Shown here: one piece after another, positions 17,289 through 25,745 of the stretch
Position numbering within the stretch: the first letter of the stretch is position 1
Layout of the letters: each line of letters begins with the position of its first letter
Assembly (NCBI RefSeq): GCF_026340675.1
Contig: NZ_JAPEOX010000001.1
Coordinates: 5,332,001 to 5,396,000 of the forward strand
Direction of reading: 5' to 3'
From: Streptomyces sp. NBC_01264
Lineage (GTDB): Bacteria > Actinomycetota > Actinomycetes > Streptomycetales > Streptomycetaceae
DNA length: 64,000 nt
Position numbers and translations under genes: made by a program
The notes under the pieces: generated by a model
What the model was told of the DNA's origin: nothing
Database searches by the model: none
What the model saw: only the letters and a program-made list of their open reading frames with translations

Positions 17289-18497
17289 GTGGCGGACCGG
17301 ACCGGGTCGGCGAAGACGTCCGGAGCGTCCGGAGCGCCAGGTGTGACCGGGCGGGGCCCGGCCGGCGGCCTGACGGCTCTGCTCACCGGCGCCATGGCCT
17401 TCTCCATGCTGCAGCTCTTCCTCCTCGGCGCGCTCGGCCCGCGCCTGGTGGAGGAGTTGGGGGTGTCGCCCGCCGTGCTCGGCTGGACCACCACGGTCGG
17501 CTTCGGCACCGCCGCCGTACTGTCGCCGCTCGGCGGGAGGCTGGTGGACCGGATCGGGCCGCGCCGGTCCCTCGTACTCCTGCTGTCGGTGTCCGCGGCG
17601 GCGCTCGCGCTGATCGGCGCCGCGCCCGGCACCGGATTCCTGCTCGGCGCCGTCGCGTTGGGCGGACTGCCCCAGGCCCTGGCCAATCCCGCGACCAACA
17701 AGGCGATCCTCGCCGCGGTGCCTCCCGGCCGCCGGGGGCCGGTGACCGGCATGAAGCAGTCGGGCGTCCAGCTGGGCGCCTTCGCCGCCGGGCTGCCGCT
17801 CACGGCACTGGCCGGCGGGATCGGCTGGCGCGGGGCGGTGTGGACGGCCGCCGCCACCGCCGCGCTGGCGGCGCTGTGGGCCCGGCGCGCCCTGCCCGCG
17901 GACCCGCGGGCGGCCCCGGCCGGACCCCGCGCCCCGCTCGTCCCGCGGGGTGACATCGCCTGGCTGGCGGTGTTCTCCCTGTTCCTGGGCTGCGGGATCG
18001 CCTCGGTCAACACCTACGCGGCCCTCTTCGGCGCGCAGCGGCTCGGCATGGGTCCCACCGCGGCCGGCGCGCTGGTCGCGGTGCTCGGCGTCGCGGGCAT
18101 CGCCGGGCGGGTCGGCTGGTCGAAGGCGGCCCGGCCGGGGCGCGCCGAGTGGCTGCCCGGAGCCCTGGCCGCCGGAGCGGTGGGGGCGGCCGCCCTGCTG
18201 GTCGCGGCCTCGACCGTACGGCCCCTGGTGTGGGTGGCCGCGGTGGCCGTCGGGGTGTTCGCGGTAGCGGCCAACGCCGTCTCGATGGTCCTGGTGATGC
18301 AGCGCTCGGCCCCCGGCCGGGCCGGGCAGGACTCCGCCCTCGTGGCCGTCGGCTTCTTCACCGGCTTCGCCGTCGGCCCCCTCCTCTTCGGCCCCCTCGC
18401 GAACGCCGGCCACTACGGGACGGGCTGGCTGCTGGTGGCGGCCGAGTTCGGCGCGGCCTGCGCCGTCGGGCTGACCTGGGCGGTGCGGGGACGGTGA
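17289..18497 (+). CDS. MFS transporter
   Basis: This 402-residue major facilitator has twelve hydrophobic helices in two six-helix halves. The first loop 2-3 carries the MFS signature GGRLVDRIGPRRSLV (residues 85-100). The loop before helix 7 is Ala/Pro/Arg-rich. Start GTG 17289. The last four bases overlap the start of the GH88-like hydrolase gene (GTGA), so the two are co-translated. This pairing suggests uptake of an oligosaccharide or uronic-acid-containing sugar that the partner then hydrolyses. MFS specificity cannot be read from sequence. Confidence 0.88.
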   Translation: MADRTGSAKTSGASGAPGVTGRGPAGGLTALLTGAMAFSMLQLFLLGALGPRLVEELGVSPAVLGWTTTVGFGTAAVLSPLGGRLVDRIGPRRSLVLLLSVSAAALALIGAAPGTGFLLGAVALGGLPQALANPATNKAILAAVPPGRRGPVTGMKQSGVQLGAFAAGLPLTALAGGIGWRGAVWTAAATAALAALWARRALPADPRAAPAGPRAPLVPRGDIAWLAVFSLFLGCGIASVNTYAALFGAQRLGMGPTAAGALVAVLGVAGIAGRVGWSKAARPGRAEWLPGALAAGAVGAAALLVAASTVRPLVWVAAVAVGVFAVAANAVSMVLVMQRSAPGRAGQDSALVAVGFFTGFAVGPLLFGPLANAGHYGTGWLLVAAEFGAACAVGLTWAVRGR

Positions 18498-19591
18498 CCG
18501 GTGGGGGAGCGGGTGGCGTGCGGCCGGATCCGTGGGCGGAGCGGGCGTTCGCGGAGATCCTCGCGCAGGTGGCCGTCACGGCGGCCGAGGCCGGGGAAGG
18601 CCGGTTCCCGCTGTACGCGGAACCGGATACGGGGCGGTGGACGACCACCGGCCGGGGTTCCTGGGCCGGCGGGTTCTGGGCGGGGCTGCTGTGGCTGAGG
18701 GCCCGGCACACGGGGGCCGCGGCCGACCGGGCCGCCGCGTCCGCGTGCACCGCGCGGCTGGCCGGCTGGGTGGACGCCGACACCTCCACGCGCGGGCTGA
18801 TCCTCTGGTACGGGACGGCCCTGGCCGTCGAGGACGCCGGGGTACGGGAGTTGCGTGCGCGGGCGGCCGGAGCCTGTCTGGCGGCGGTGGACGGGGAACT
18901 CGGGCTGCTGCCCTGGGGATCGGCCTTCGGCGGTCCCCGGCTGCTGGCCCGGGTGGACGGGCTGCCGGGCACGGTCTCCCTGCTCGCCACGGTCGGCCCG
19001 GCTGCCGCGGCTTCGCATCTCCAGCGCCACCTGTCCCTGTGCCTGCCCGGCTCCGGGACGGAGGTCTGCCGTGCGCGTGACCTCGTACCGGCCTGGTCCT
19101 ACGCGGCGGAGACGGGCTGGCGGGAGTGCGCGGAGCCGGCGCCGGGGTGGAGCCGGGGACCGGCCTGGCTGCTGCTCGCGCTGGCCGACGTACTGCACCG
19201 GCCGGTCGTCGCCGCATGGCTGCCGGGGGACCCGCAGGCCCTGGCGGAGCGGCTCGCCGACGCGTGGGCGGGGCCGGGCGCACCCCTCGTACCGCCCGCC
19301 GACGCGGCACGTCCGGACGGCCCGCCGGACACCTCCGCCGCGGCGGTCACGGCCGTCGCGCTCCTGAAGCTGTCCCTGCTGCCCGGCCCCCGGGCCGCGG
19401 TGTACGCGCGGCGCGCGGCCGGGATCCTGGAGCACCTGGTCGACCACCACCTCTCCGGGGGCAGGCTGCTGAACGGCTGCTACGACGCGGAGAAGGGGAT
19501 CGCCGTCCGCCACCAACTGGTGTGGGGCGACTTCTTCCTGGCGCTGGGGCTGGCCGGGCTGGCCGGAGCGGCGGACTTGCGCGCCGTGTGA
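18494..19591 (+). CDS. GH88/GH105-like glycoside hydrolase
   Basis: This 365-residue protein has the alpha/alpha-barrel look of unsaturated glucuronyl/rhamnogalacturonyl hydrolases. An early WAGGFWAGLLWLRARHTG segment matches the DWTSGFFPGLLWL region of GH88, and the C-terminal HQLVWGDFFLALGLAGL matches the family's closing VWGDYYFLEAL-type motif. The internal Trp/Arg-rich helices (PAWSYAAETGWRE, GWSRGPAWLLLALAD) are also typical. No signal peptide, so it is cytoplasmic, acting on sugars imported by the overlapping MFS gene. Catalytic Asp residues cannot be assigned with certainty. Start GTG 18494. Confidence 0.7.
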   Translation: MTGGGAGGVRPDPWAERAFAEILAQVAVTAAEAGEGRFPLYAEPDTGRWTTTGRGSWAGGFWAGLLWLRARHTGAAADRAAASACTARLAGWVDADTSTRGLILWYGTALAVEDAGVRELRARAAGACLAAVDGELGLLPWGSAFGGPRLLARVDGLPGTVSLLATVGPAAAASHLQRHLSLCLPGSGTEVCRARDLVPAWSYAAETGWRECAEPAPGWSRGPAWLLLALADVLHRPVVAAWLPGDPQALAERLADAWAGPGAPLVPPADAARPDGPPDTSAAAVTAVALLKLSLLPGPRAAVYARRAAGILEHLVDHHLSGGRLLNGCYDAEKGIAVRHQLVWGDFFLALGLAGLAGAADLRAV

Positions 19592-19635
19592 CGGCGCCCC
19601 GCGGGACTGCGCGCCGGTTGGCGGCGTCCCTCGGC

Positions 19636-19717
19636 ATCCGCCCGCAGGCACCCGCCCTCGGGATCCGCCCGCAGGCATCCGCCCGCAGGCACCCGCCCTC
19701 GGGATCCGCCCGCAGGC
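19636..19717. repeat. 41-bp direct repeat, two perfect copies
   Basis: Two exact head-to-tail 41-bp units (19636-19676 and 19677-19717) each contain ATCCGCCCGCAGGC twice, so that 14-bp core occurs four times. The repeat lies in the gap before the 19799 gene and has no obvious regulator. Confidence 0.85.
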
Positions 19718-19798
19718 CCCGCCCGCAGCCCGCCGCCCGGCCGGATGCGATGCTGTCCGCCGCTACGACAGCGTCCTGGACGCAACGAGGAGGGGTGG

Positions 19799-20605
19799 AT
19801 GGCCCGCCTACGACTGACCGTCTGTTTGCCGGCCGAGGCCGCGGACGACATCGAGGGCGCCCTCGACGAGGCTCTCGCCCCCTTCTACCTGGACACGAGC
19901 GACAACCCCGTCGACCGGCAGTTGTGGGACTGGCGCACCATCACCGGCGGCTGCGACGGCAGCGGGTTCGCCGTGGCCTCCGGTCACGAGAACGACCCGG
20001 GACTCCTCCACGACGCGTCGTGGGACGACGGCACGCCCTGCCCCAATGCCCCCGGGATCTGCGCCGGAGGGCCGCGCGCCCTGCTCGACTTCTCGCGGCC
20101 GCTCGCCGCGTCCGAGCGCGCGGTCGCGGAGTCATGGGACCTGTGGCACCGGCTGTCCGCCGTGCATCCCCCGGCCCTGCCGCTCGCGGATTTCCTGGAC
20201 CGCTGGTGGAACGACCCCACGGCGTACCCGGACGACCGGTGGGGCGACGGCATGTTCGCCGACTACCGCTCCCAGCCGCTGATCCACGCCTACCTCGGGC
20301 ACCCCCACAGCCTCGGCATGGAGTCCCTGGGGTTCCCGAATCCGTCGGAACACCCCGTCATCGACTACGACGGCGATCGGGACGCCTACATCCGCGAGTT
20401 CACCCGTTCGTCCCCGCCGGACACGAACGTGCTCACCTTGGACGGCTGGTGGGTCGAAACGGACGGCAATGCCCTGCATGCCACCTGCGACCCGGACCTC
20501 TGCCCCCACGAAGGTCCGCTGCCCGGCGCATGGCCGGGCAGCGAGCCGTACCTCGCGTCCCTTCCGGGCGACACGATCCTGGTCCGCCTGCGCTGCCACG
20601 CCTGA
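19799..20605 (+). CDS. hypothetical acidic protein
   Basis: This 268-residue soluble protein starts at ATG 19799 behind a strong CGAGGAGGGG site. It is rich in Asp, Pro and Trp, with WDWRTITGGCDGSGF, FLDRWWNDPTAYPDDRWGDG and LTLDGWWVETDGNALHATCDP as distinctive segments. A pair of cysteines (CDPDLCPHEG) sits near the C-terminus. No signal peptide or membrane helix. I do not recognise the family. It is a stand-alone gene between two repeat structures: the 41-bp repeats upstream and a 177-bp palindrome directly after its stop. Confidence 0.75.
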   Translation: MARLRLTVCLPAEAADDIEGALDEALAPFYLDTSDNPVDRQLWDWRTITGGCDGSGFAVASGHENDPGLLHDASWDDGTPCPNAPGICAGGPRALLDFSRPLAASERAVAESWDLWHRLSAVHPPALPLADFLDRWWNDPTAYPDDRWGDGMFADYRSQPLIHAYLGHPHSLGMESLGFPNPSEHPVIDYDGDRDAYIREFTRSSPPDTNVLTLDGWWVETDGNALHATCDPDLCPHEGPLPGAWPGSEPYLASLPGDTILVRLRCHA

Positions 20606-20613
20606 CGCCGCGA

Positions 20614-20790
20614 CGACCGAGGTCGTCTCTTTCGGATCTTGCCGGGCCCGCGACGCCTGGCACCGCGCCTGGCCGCACTGCCGGGGCGACCGCGTACGTC
20701 CAGTACGCGAGCGCCCCGGCAGCACGCCCAGGCACGGCACCAGACGCCGCGGACTCGGCCGGCAAGATCCGAAAGAGACGACCTAGGTCG
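20614..20790. repeat. 177-bp imperfect palindrome, MITE-like
   Basis: The left arm begins CGACCGAGGTCGTCTCTTTC at 20614 and the right arm ends with the complementary block at 20790. The outer 30 bp pair almost perfectly, and pairing continues through most of the interior to a small central loop near 20700. It fills the whole gap between two convergent genes and supplies the stop codon of the acyl-CoA dehydrogenase gene (20783-20785). There is no coding capacity, so it may be a non-autonomous mobile repeat or a very long bidirectional terminator. Confidence 0.8.
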
Positions 20791-21988
20791 ACCGGCCCCC
20801 CAGCACCCTCCGCGCCACCGACGTGATGTGCAGTTCGTCCGGGCCGTCCAGGATCCGGGCCGTGCGGCCCGAGCGGTAGAGGGCGGGGAGGGGGGTGTCG
20901 GGGCCCAGCCCGGCCGCGCCGTGGATCTGGATGGCGGCGTCGGTCACCTGCTGGAGCATGCGGGCTGCCGCCACCTTGGCCAGGCCCACCTCCACGTGCG
21001 CGTCCCGCCCGGCGTTGATCGCGGCGACGGCCTCGTGGACGAGCGGCCGGGTGGAGCGCAGCACCAGGAGCGACTCGAAGACGTGGCTCTGCACCAGCTG
21101 GTGGCTACCGAGCGGGCCGCGCGATCCGGTACGGGAGTTCACGCGCGCGCACATGAGGTCGAAGGCGCGCTGCGCCTGGCCCAGCCAGCGCAGGCACCGC
21201 AGGGTGCGGCCCAGTTGGAGGCGTTCCGCGGCGATGGCGAGGGCCCGGCCGCGTGCGCCGAGGAGGTGGTCGGCGGGCACGTGCACGCGGTCGAACTCGA
21301 TCTCCCACTGCCCGGCCGCGCCCAGCACCGGCAGCTCCCGCACCACCCGGAAGCCCGGGGAGGAGGTGGGGACGACGAGCAGCGACAGCCCCGTACGGTC
21401 GCCCGGCCGCCCGTCGGTGCGGGCCAGTACGGTGACCAGATCGGCCTCGGCGGCGTGCGAGGTGAACCACTTGCGGCCGCTCAGGGTCCAGCTCCCGTCC
21501 GGCTCTTCCACCGCGCGCGTGGAGGTGAGGTACGGATCCGTGCCCGGGGTCTCCGGGTCCGTCATGGCGTAGCAGGCGCGCAGTTCGCCGACCGTCAGCC
21601 GGCGCGGGTACAGCGCGCGCACCCGCTCGCCGCCGTGCCGCCACAGCATCGTGGCGTCGAGCAGCGGCGCCGATCCCAGCGCCGCCGGTCCGTGGTCGCT
21701 CGCCCCCTCGGCTTCGGCGAGCCGCGCGTAGCGCGCCAGGTCGAGCCCCTGGCCGCCCAGTTCCCCGGGGAGCGGGAGGGCCCAGAGGCCCGCCTCCTTC
21801 GCGGCGGCCTGGAGCTCGCGCAGGGCCGCCGCGGCGGCGGGGCCGCCCGCGTCGAGGACGGGCTCGCGGGGCATCACCCGCTCCCGTACGAACTCCGCCA
21901 CCCGGTTCCGCAACTCCGGCTCCGCGCAGTCCGGTTCGCGTGGAACGCGCGTCGCGCTGCCTTCCTCCTGCGCCACTCGGCTCTCCAC
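20783..21988 (-). CDS. acyl-CoA dehydrogenase
   Basis: This 401-residue flavoprotein has the three acyl-CoA dehydrogenase domains: N-terminal helical (residues 20-110), middle beta (AMTDPETPGTDPYLTSTRA, FAD/substrate region, then WTLSGRKWFTSHAAEADLVTV) and C-terminal helical (LRCLRWLGQAQRAFDLMC, QIHGAAGLGPDTPLPALYRSGRTARILDGPDELH). The catalytic-base position in the C-terminal helix cannot be assigned by eye. Start GTG 21988, behind GGAGGAAAGTG. It is divergent from the CoA-transferase gene, with 146 bp between. The neighbours suggest activation and oxidation of a carboxylic acid substrate. The stop lies in the palindromic element. Confidence 0.9.
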   Translation of the reverse strand: MESRVAQEEGSATRVPREPDCAEPELRNRVAEFVRERVMPREPVLDAGGPAAAAALRELQAAAKEAGLWALPLPGELGGQGLDLARYARLAEAEGASDHGPAALGSAPLLDATMLWRHGGERVRALYPRRLTVGELRACYAMTDPETPGTDPYLTSTRAVEEPDGSWTLSGRKWFTSHAAEADLVTVLARTDGRPGDRTGLSLLVVPTSSPGFRVVRELPVLGAAGQWEIEFDRVHVPADHLLGARGRALAIAAERLQLGRTLRCLRWLGQAQRAFDLMCARVNSRTGSRGPLGSHQLVQSHVFESLLVLRSTRPLVHEAVAAINAGRDAHVEVGLAKVAAARMLQQVTDAAIQIHGAAGLGPDTPLPALYRSGRTARILDGPDELHITSVARRVLGGRST

Positions 21989-22134
21989 CACTTTCCTCCA
22001 GCCCGCCGGGAACCCGTGGGAACGGCAGTGCGACTGCCTTCCCGTGGAACTGGTCGGGCGGGCCCGCCCCTTGGTTCCCGTACGGGACCACCTGCGGCGC
22101 CGGCCGACCGCCGGGCCGGGAGATGAGGAGAGGC

Positions 22135-23973
22135 ATGGCGTCACCCGCCGTCACCCAGACCGCTCGGCCGCTCGACGGGCTGCGTTTCACCACCTCGGGA
22201 CCGCCCGCACTCGCCGGCCCGGTGGCCGGGCACCTGAGGCTGCTGGGAGCCGTCGGCCCGGATGCCGGACAGGCCGACGGGGGCGTCCGGGGCGACACCG
22301 GGCCGGCCAGCGTCACCTTGGAGGACACCGGCTCCGGCACCGACTCCGGCCTCTCCGCCCGCGCGACCGCCACCGTCGCCTGGTCCTCGGCGGGGGCGGC
22401 GCTGCCGGCCGTCACCGACGAGGCGACCGTGCAGGCCGCGACCGGGATCATGGCCGTGCACGGCCGCCGCGACGGCCTGCCGCGGGGGCTCGCCGTGGAC
22501 TACGCCACCGCCGCGACGGCCGTCCTCACCACGCAGGGCCTGCTCGCCGCCCTGCTGGCCCGGGCCAGGGGGTGCGAGGGCGCCGCCGCGCAGCCGCACA
22601 CGTACGTGGACCGGGCCGGGCTGCTGGTCGTGTCCCAGTACCTCGCCGCGAGCGGCGCCGACGAGGGCGAAGCCGCCGAACTGGCCCCCGGCGGCCCGCC
22701 CTTCACCGCCGCCGACGGCACGCTCTTCGAGCTGGAGACCCTGGATCCGGGTGCCTGGGCCGGGTTCTGGCGCGCCCTGGACGCCCCCGCCGACGCGGTA
22801 CGGGCGGGCTGGCGGCCCTTCCAGTTCCGGTACGCCACCGCGTGCGCGCCCTTCCCCGGAGCACTGCACGCCACCACCCGGGCCCACGGCTGGCAGCGGA
22901 TCCGCGAGGCGGCGGCCGGCTCGGGGGCCGAGGTCTGCCGGCTGCGCAGTCTGGCCGAGCGGGCCGCCGAGGAGGACGGAGCCGCCCCCTGGACCCTGGC
23001 CCCGTACGGCCCCGGTGGCCGCGCCCAGCCGAAAGCGCCGCCCTCCACCCCCGGCCCCCTCGCCGGTATGACCGTCCTGGAGGCGGGCCGTCGCGTCCAG
23101 GCGCCGCTCGCCGCCCATCTGATGGGGCTGCTCGGCGCCGAGGTGATCCGGATCGAGCCGCCGGGCGGTGACCCGCTGCGCGGCATGCCGCCCGCCTGCT
23201 CGGGGATCTCGGCCCGCTGGCTGGCCCTGAACCGGGGCAAGCACGCCGTGGAGATCGACATCAAGTCGCCCGCCGACCGGCTGCGGCTGGCCGCGCTGTC
23301 GGCCGGAGCCGATGTGTTCCTGCACAACTGGGCCCCGGGTAAGGCGGCGGAGCTCGGCCTGGACGCCGCCGACCTCGCGCGGGTGAATCCCGCGCTCGTG
23401 TACGCGTACACCGGCGGCTGGGGCACGGACCGGATCGCCGATCCGCCGATGGGCACGGACTTCATGGTCCAGGCCCGCACCGGCGTCGGCGAGGCGGCCC
23501 GACCCGAGGGTGAAGCGCCCGCGCCCTCCCTGATGACCCTGCTCGACGTGCTGGGCGGGCTGCTCGGCGCCGAGGCGGTCCTCGCGGGGCTGCTGCTGCG
23601 CGAGCGCACCGGACGCGGGGTCCGCGTGGACTCCTCGCTGCTCGGCGCCGCCGACCTGCTCACCGCCCCGGCCCTGCTCCGCGCCCGGCGCGGGGAGCCC
23701 GGCCGCCGGCCGGCGGGCTTCCGTACGCCCCTGCGCACCGCCGACGGCTGGATCGCCCCGGCCGACGCGGACGCCCGCGCGGCGGCGGCCACCCCCGGGC
23801 TGGCGGAGCTGTCCACCGAGGACGCCCTACGCGCGCTGCGCTCGCGCGGCCTCGCCGCGACCGCCGTCACCACCGACCTCACCGACCTGCACCACGACCC
23901 GCGCTTCGCCGGCTCGATCAGCCGGGACGCGCACGGTGCCCCCGCCGTTCCCGACCCCTGGAGCTTCGTATGA
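22135..23973 (+). CDS. CaiB/BaiF CoA-transferase, duplicated domains
   Basis: This 612-residue class III CoA-transferase contains two family domains. The C-terminal half (from residue 310) is the recognisable one: LAGMTVLEAGRRVQAPLAAHLMGLLGAEVIRIEPPGGDP, LNRGKHAVEIDIKSPADRLRL, LHNWAPGKAAELGLDAADL, YAYTGGWGTD. The N-terminal half is a shorter, divergent copy (AGPVAGHLRLLGAVGPDAG, IMAVHGRRDGLPRGLAVDYA). Fused tandem CaiB domains act as an internal pseudo-dimer. The catalytic Asp should be in the C-terminal domain. ATG 22135 follows GATGAGGAG. It overlaps the acyl-CoA synthetase by ATGA. Confidence 0.88.
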   Translation: MASPAVTQTARPLDGLRFTTSGPPALAGPVAGHLRLLGAVGPDAGQADGGVRGDTGPASVTLEDTGSGTDSGLSARATATVAWSSAGAALPAVTDEATVQAATGIMAVHGRRDGLPRGLAVDYATAATAVLTTQGLLAALLARARGCEGAAAQPHTYVDRAGLLVVSQYLAASGADEGEAAELAPGGPPFTAADGTLFELETLDPGAWAGFWRALDAPADAVRAGWRPFQFRYATACAPFPGALHATTRAHGWQRIREAAAGSGAEVCRLRSLAERAAEEDGAAPWTLAPYGPGGRAQPKAPPSTPGPLAGMTVLEAGRRVQAPLAAHLMGLLGAEVIRIEPPGGDPLRGMPPACSGISARWLALNRGKHAVEIDIKSPADRLRLAALSAGADVFLHNWAPGKAAELGLDAADLARVNPALVYAYTGGWGTDRIADPPMGTDFMVQARTGVGEAARPEGEAPAPSLMTLLDVLGGLLGAEAVLAGLLLRERTGRGVRVDSSLLGAADLLTAPALLRARRGEPGRRPAGFRTPLRTADGWIAPADADARAAAATPGLAELSTEDALRALRSRGLAATAVTTDLTDLHHDPRFAGSISRDAHGAPAVPDPWSFV

Positions 23974-25694
23974 CCGTCGCCCTGCACGATCTGCTGCCCG
24001 TGGGCCTGCGCCGCTCGTGGGCGGTCGACGGAACCTGCCCCGACCTCGACCTCTACAGCCTCTTCCGGGCCCGCCAGATCTCCGACCTGCACCACACCGC
24101 GGTCATCGATTCCAAGGGCAAGCTCTGCTACACCGCGCTCGACCGCAAGGTGCGATGTCTGGCCACCGGCCTGGCATCGCTCGGCGTACGGCCCGGCGAC
24201 GTGGTCGGTGTCCAACTCCCCAACGGCCGCGACGCGGTCATCGCGGACCTCGCCCTGGCCGCCCTCGGAGCGGTGGCCCTGCCCTTCCCCGTCGGCCGGG
24301 GCGCCCAGGAGGCCCGCTGCCTGCTGCGCCGCGCCGAAGCCGTGGCCGTGATCGCCGCGGTGGAGCACCGGGGCCACCGCCACGCGGCCGAACTGCGCGA
24401 CCTGGCCCCCGAACTGCCCGCGCTGCGCCATGTCGTCGCCGCCGGCGGACCGGCCGGCACGGAGCCCGAGGGAACGATCCGCCTCGCGACGCTGCTGCGC
24501 TCCGACCCGGCCGCCTTCGTCCCGTCCCGGCCCGACCCCGACAGCGCCGCCCGCATCCTGGTGTCCTCGGGCTCGGAGGCGGAGCCGAAGATGATCGCCT
24601 ACTCCCACAACGCCCTCGCCGGCGGCCGCGGCAACTTCCTCGCCTCGCTGATGCCCAACGGGACGCCGCCGCGCTGCCTGTTCCTCGTCCCGCTCGCCTC
24701 CGCCTTCGGCTCCAGCGGGACCGCGGTCACCCTCGCCCGGCACGGCGGAACCCTGATCGTCCTCGACCACTTCACGCCGGAGGCGGCCCTCGCGGCGGTG
24801 CGCGAACACCGGCCCACGCACGTCCTCGGGGTGCCCACGATGATCCGGATGATGCTCGACCGGCTGGAGGCGGAGGCCTCCGACGATGTCGCCGCAGATG
24901 CGCGGCCGCTTCCGTCGCCCACCGCCCTGATCCTCGGCGGCGCCCCCCTCGACGAGACCACGGCCGAGAGCGCGAGCCGCGCCTTCGGCTGTCCGGTCGT
25001 CAACCTCTACGGCTCGGCCGACGGGGTCAACTGCCACACCGGACTGGGCGCGACGGCCTCGGACCCCGAGGGCACGGGCATCGCCGCCGGCCGCCCCGAC
25101 CCCCGGGTCGCCGAGATCCGGATCACCGACACCGAGACGCACGAGCGGCTCCCCGACGGGGCGATCGGGGAGATCATCGCCTGCGGCCCCATGACCCCCA
25201 TGTGCTACGTCGCCTCCCCGGACCTGGACGCCCGCTACCGCACGCCCGAGGGCTGGGTCCGTACCGGCGACCTCGGCTTCATCGACGAGGACGGGGTCCT
25301 CCACGTCGTCGGCCGCCTCAAGGACATCGTCATCCGCGGCGGCGCCAACATCAGCCCCGCCGAGGTGGAACGGGAGCTCTCCTCCCACCCCCTCGTCCGT
25401 GACGTCGTCTGCGTCGGGGTCCCGGACGAGGTGATGGGCGAACGCCTCGCCGCCTGCGTCGTCCCCCGGGGCGCGCAGCCCCCCACCCTCGACTCCCTGA
25501 CCGGACACCTCACGCTGCGCGGCCTCGACCGGCACAAGCACCCCGAACGCCTGCTGCTGCTGACGGAACTCCCCCTTACCCCGGCGGGCAAACCCGACCG
25601 CGCGATGCTGCGCGCCCGGGCCGGCGGAGCCGCCACGACCGCCGTCCTCACCACGGGGACGCCCGCAGGGACGCCCGCCGGGGTGGGCGCGTAG
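23970..25694 (+). CDS. AMP-dependent acyl-CoA synthetase/ligase
   Basis: This 574-residue adenylate-forming enzyme activates a carboxylic acid with ATP. Core motifs in order are ILVSSGSEAEPKMIAYSHN (phosphate-binding loop), NLYGSADGVNCHTGLG (A5-like), GWVRTGDLGFIDEDGVLHVVGRLKDIVIRGGANISPAEVE (A7-A8) and LPLTPAGKPDR (catalytic Lys, A10). The GSADG sequence replaces the usual GxTE, suggesting an unusual substrate. It overlaps the CoA-transferase gene and is divergent from the acyl-CoA dehydrogenase, so the three form a small acid-activation and oxidation cluster. Substrate not predictable. Confidence 0.92.
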   Translation: MTVALHDLLPVGLRRSWAVDGTCPDLDLYSLFRARQISDLHHTAVIDSKGKLCYTALDRKVRCLATGLASLGVRPGDVVGVQLPNGRDAVIADLALAALGAVALPFPVGRGAQEARCLLRRAEAVAVIAAVEHRGHRHAAELRDLAPELPALRHVVAAGGPAGTEPEGTIRLATLLRSDPAAFVPSRPDPDSAARILVSSGSEAEPKMIAYSHNALAGGRGNFLASLMPNGTPPRCLFLVPLASAFGSSGTAVTLARHGGTLIVLDHFTPEAALAAVREHRPTHVLGVPTMIRMMLDRLEAEASDDVAADARPLPSPTALILGGAPLDETTAESASRAFGCPVVNLYGSADGVNCHTGLGATASDPEGTGIAAGRPDPRVAEIRITDTETHERLPDGAIGEIIACGPMTPMCYVASPDLDARYRTPEGWVRTGDLGFIDEDGVLHVVGRLKDIVIRGGANISPAEVERELSSHPLVRDVVCVGVPDEVMGERLAACVVPRGAQPPTLDSLTGHLTLRGLDRHKHPERLLLLTELPLTPAGKPDRAMLRARAGGAATTAVLTTGTPAGTPAGVGA

Positions 25695-25699
25695 ACGAA

Positions 25700-25730
25700 G
25701 GCGGGGCGGCCCTGAAGCGACCGCCCCGCC
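25700..25730. terminator. bidirectional terminator
   Basis: A perfect 10-bp stem (GGCGGGGCGG / CCGCCCCGCC) with an 11-base loop separates the acyl-CoA synthetase from the convergent metal transporter. Confidence 0.7.
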
Positions 25731-25745
25731 CTGCCCGGCTCCTGA

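Noticed and set aside
22500..25541. 1013-codon open frame on the minus strand
   Set aside because: It lies antisense to the CoA-transferase and AMP-ligase genes, whose motifs and overlaps are convincing. The antisense product is low-complexity.
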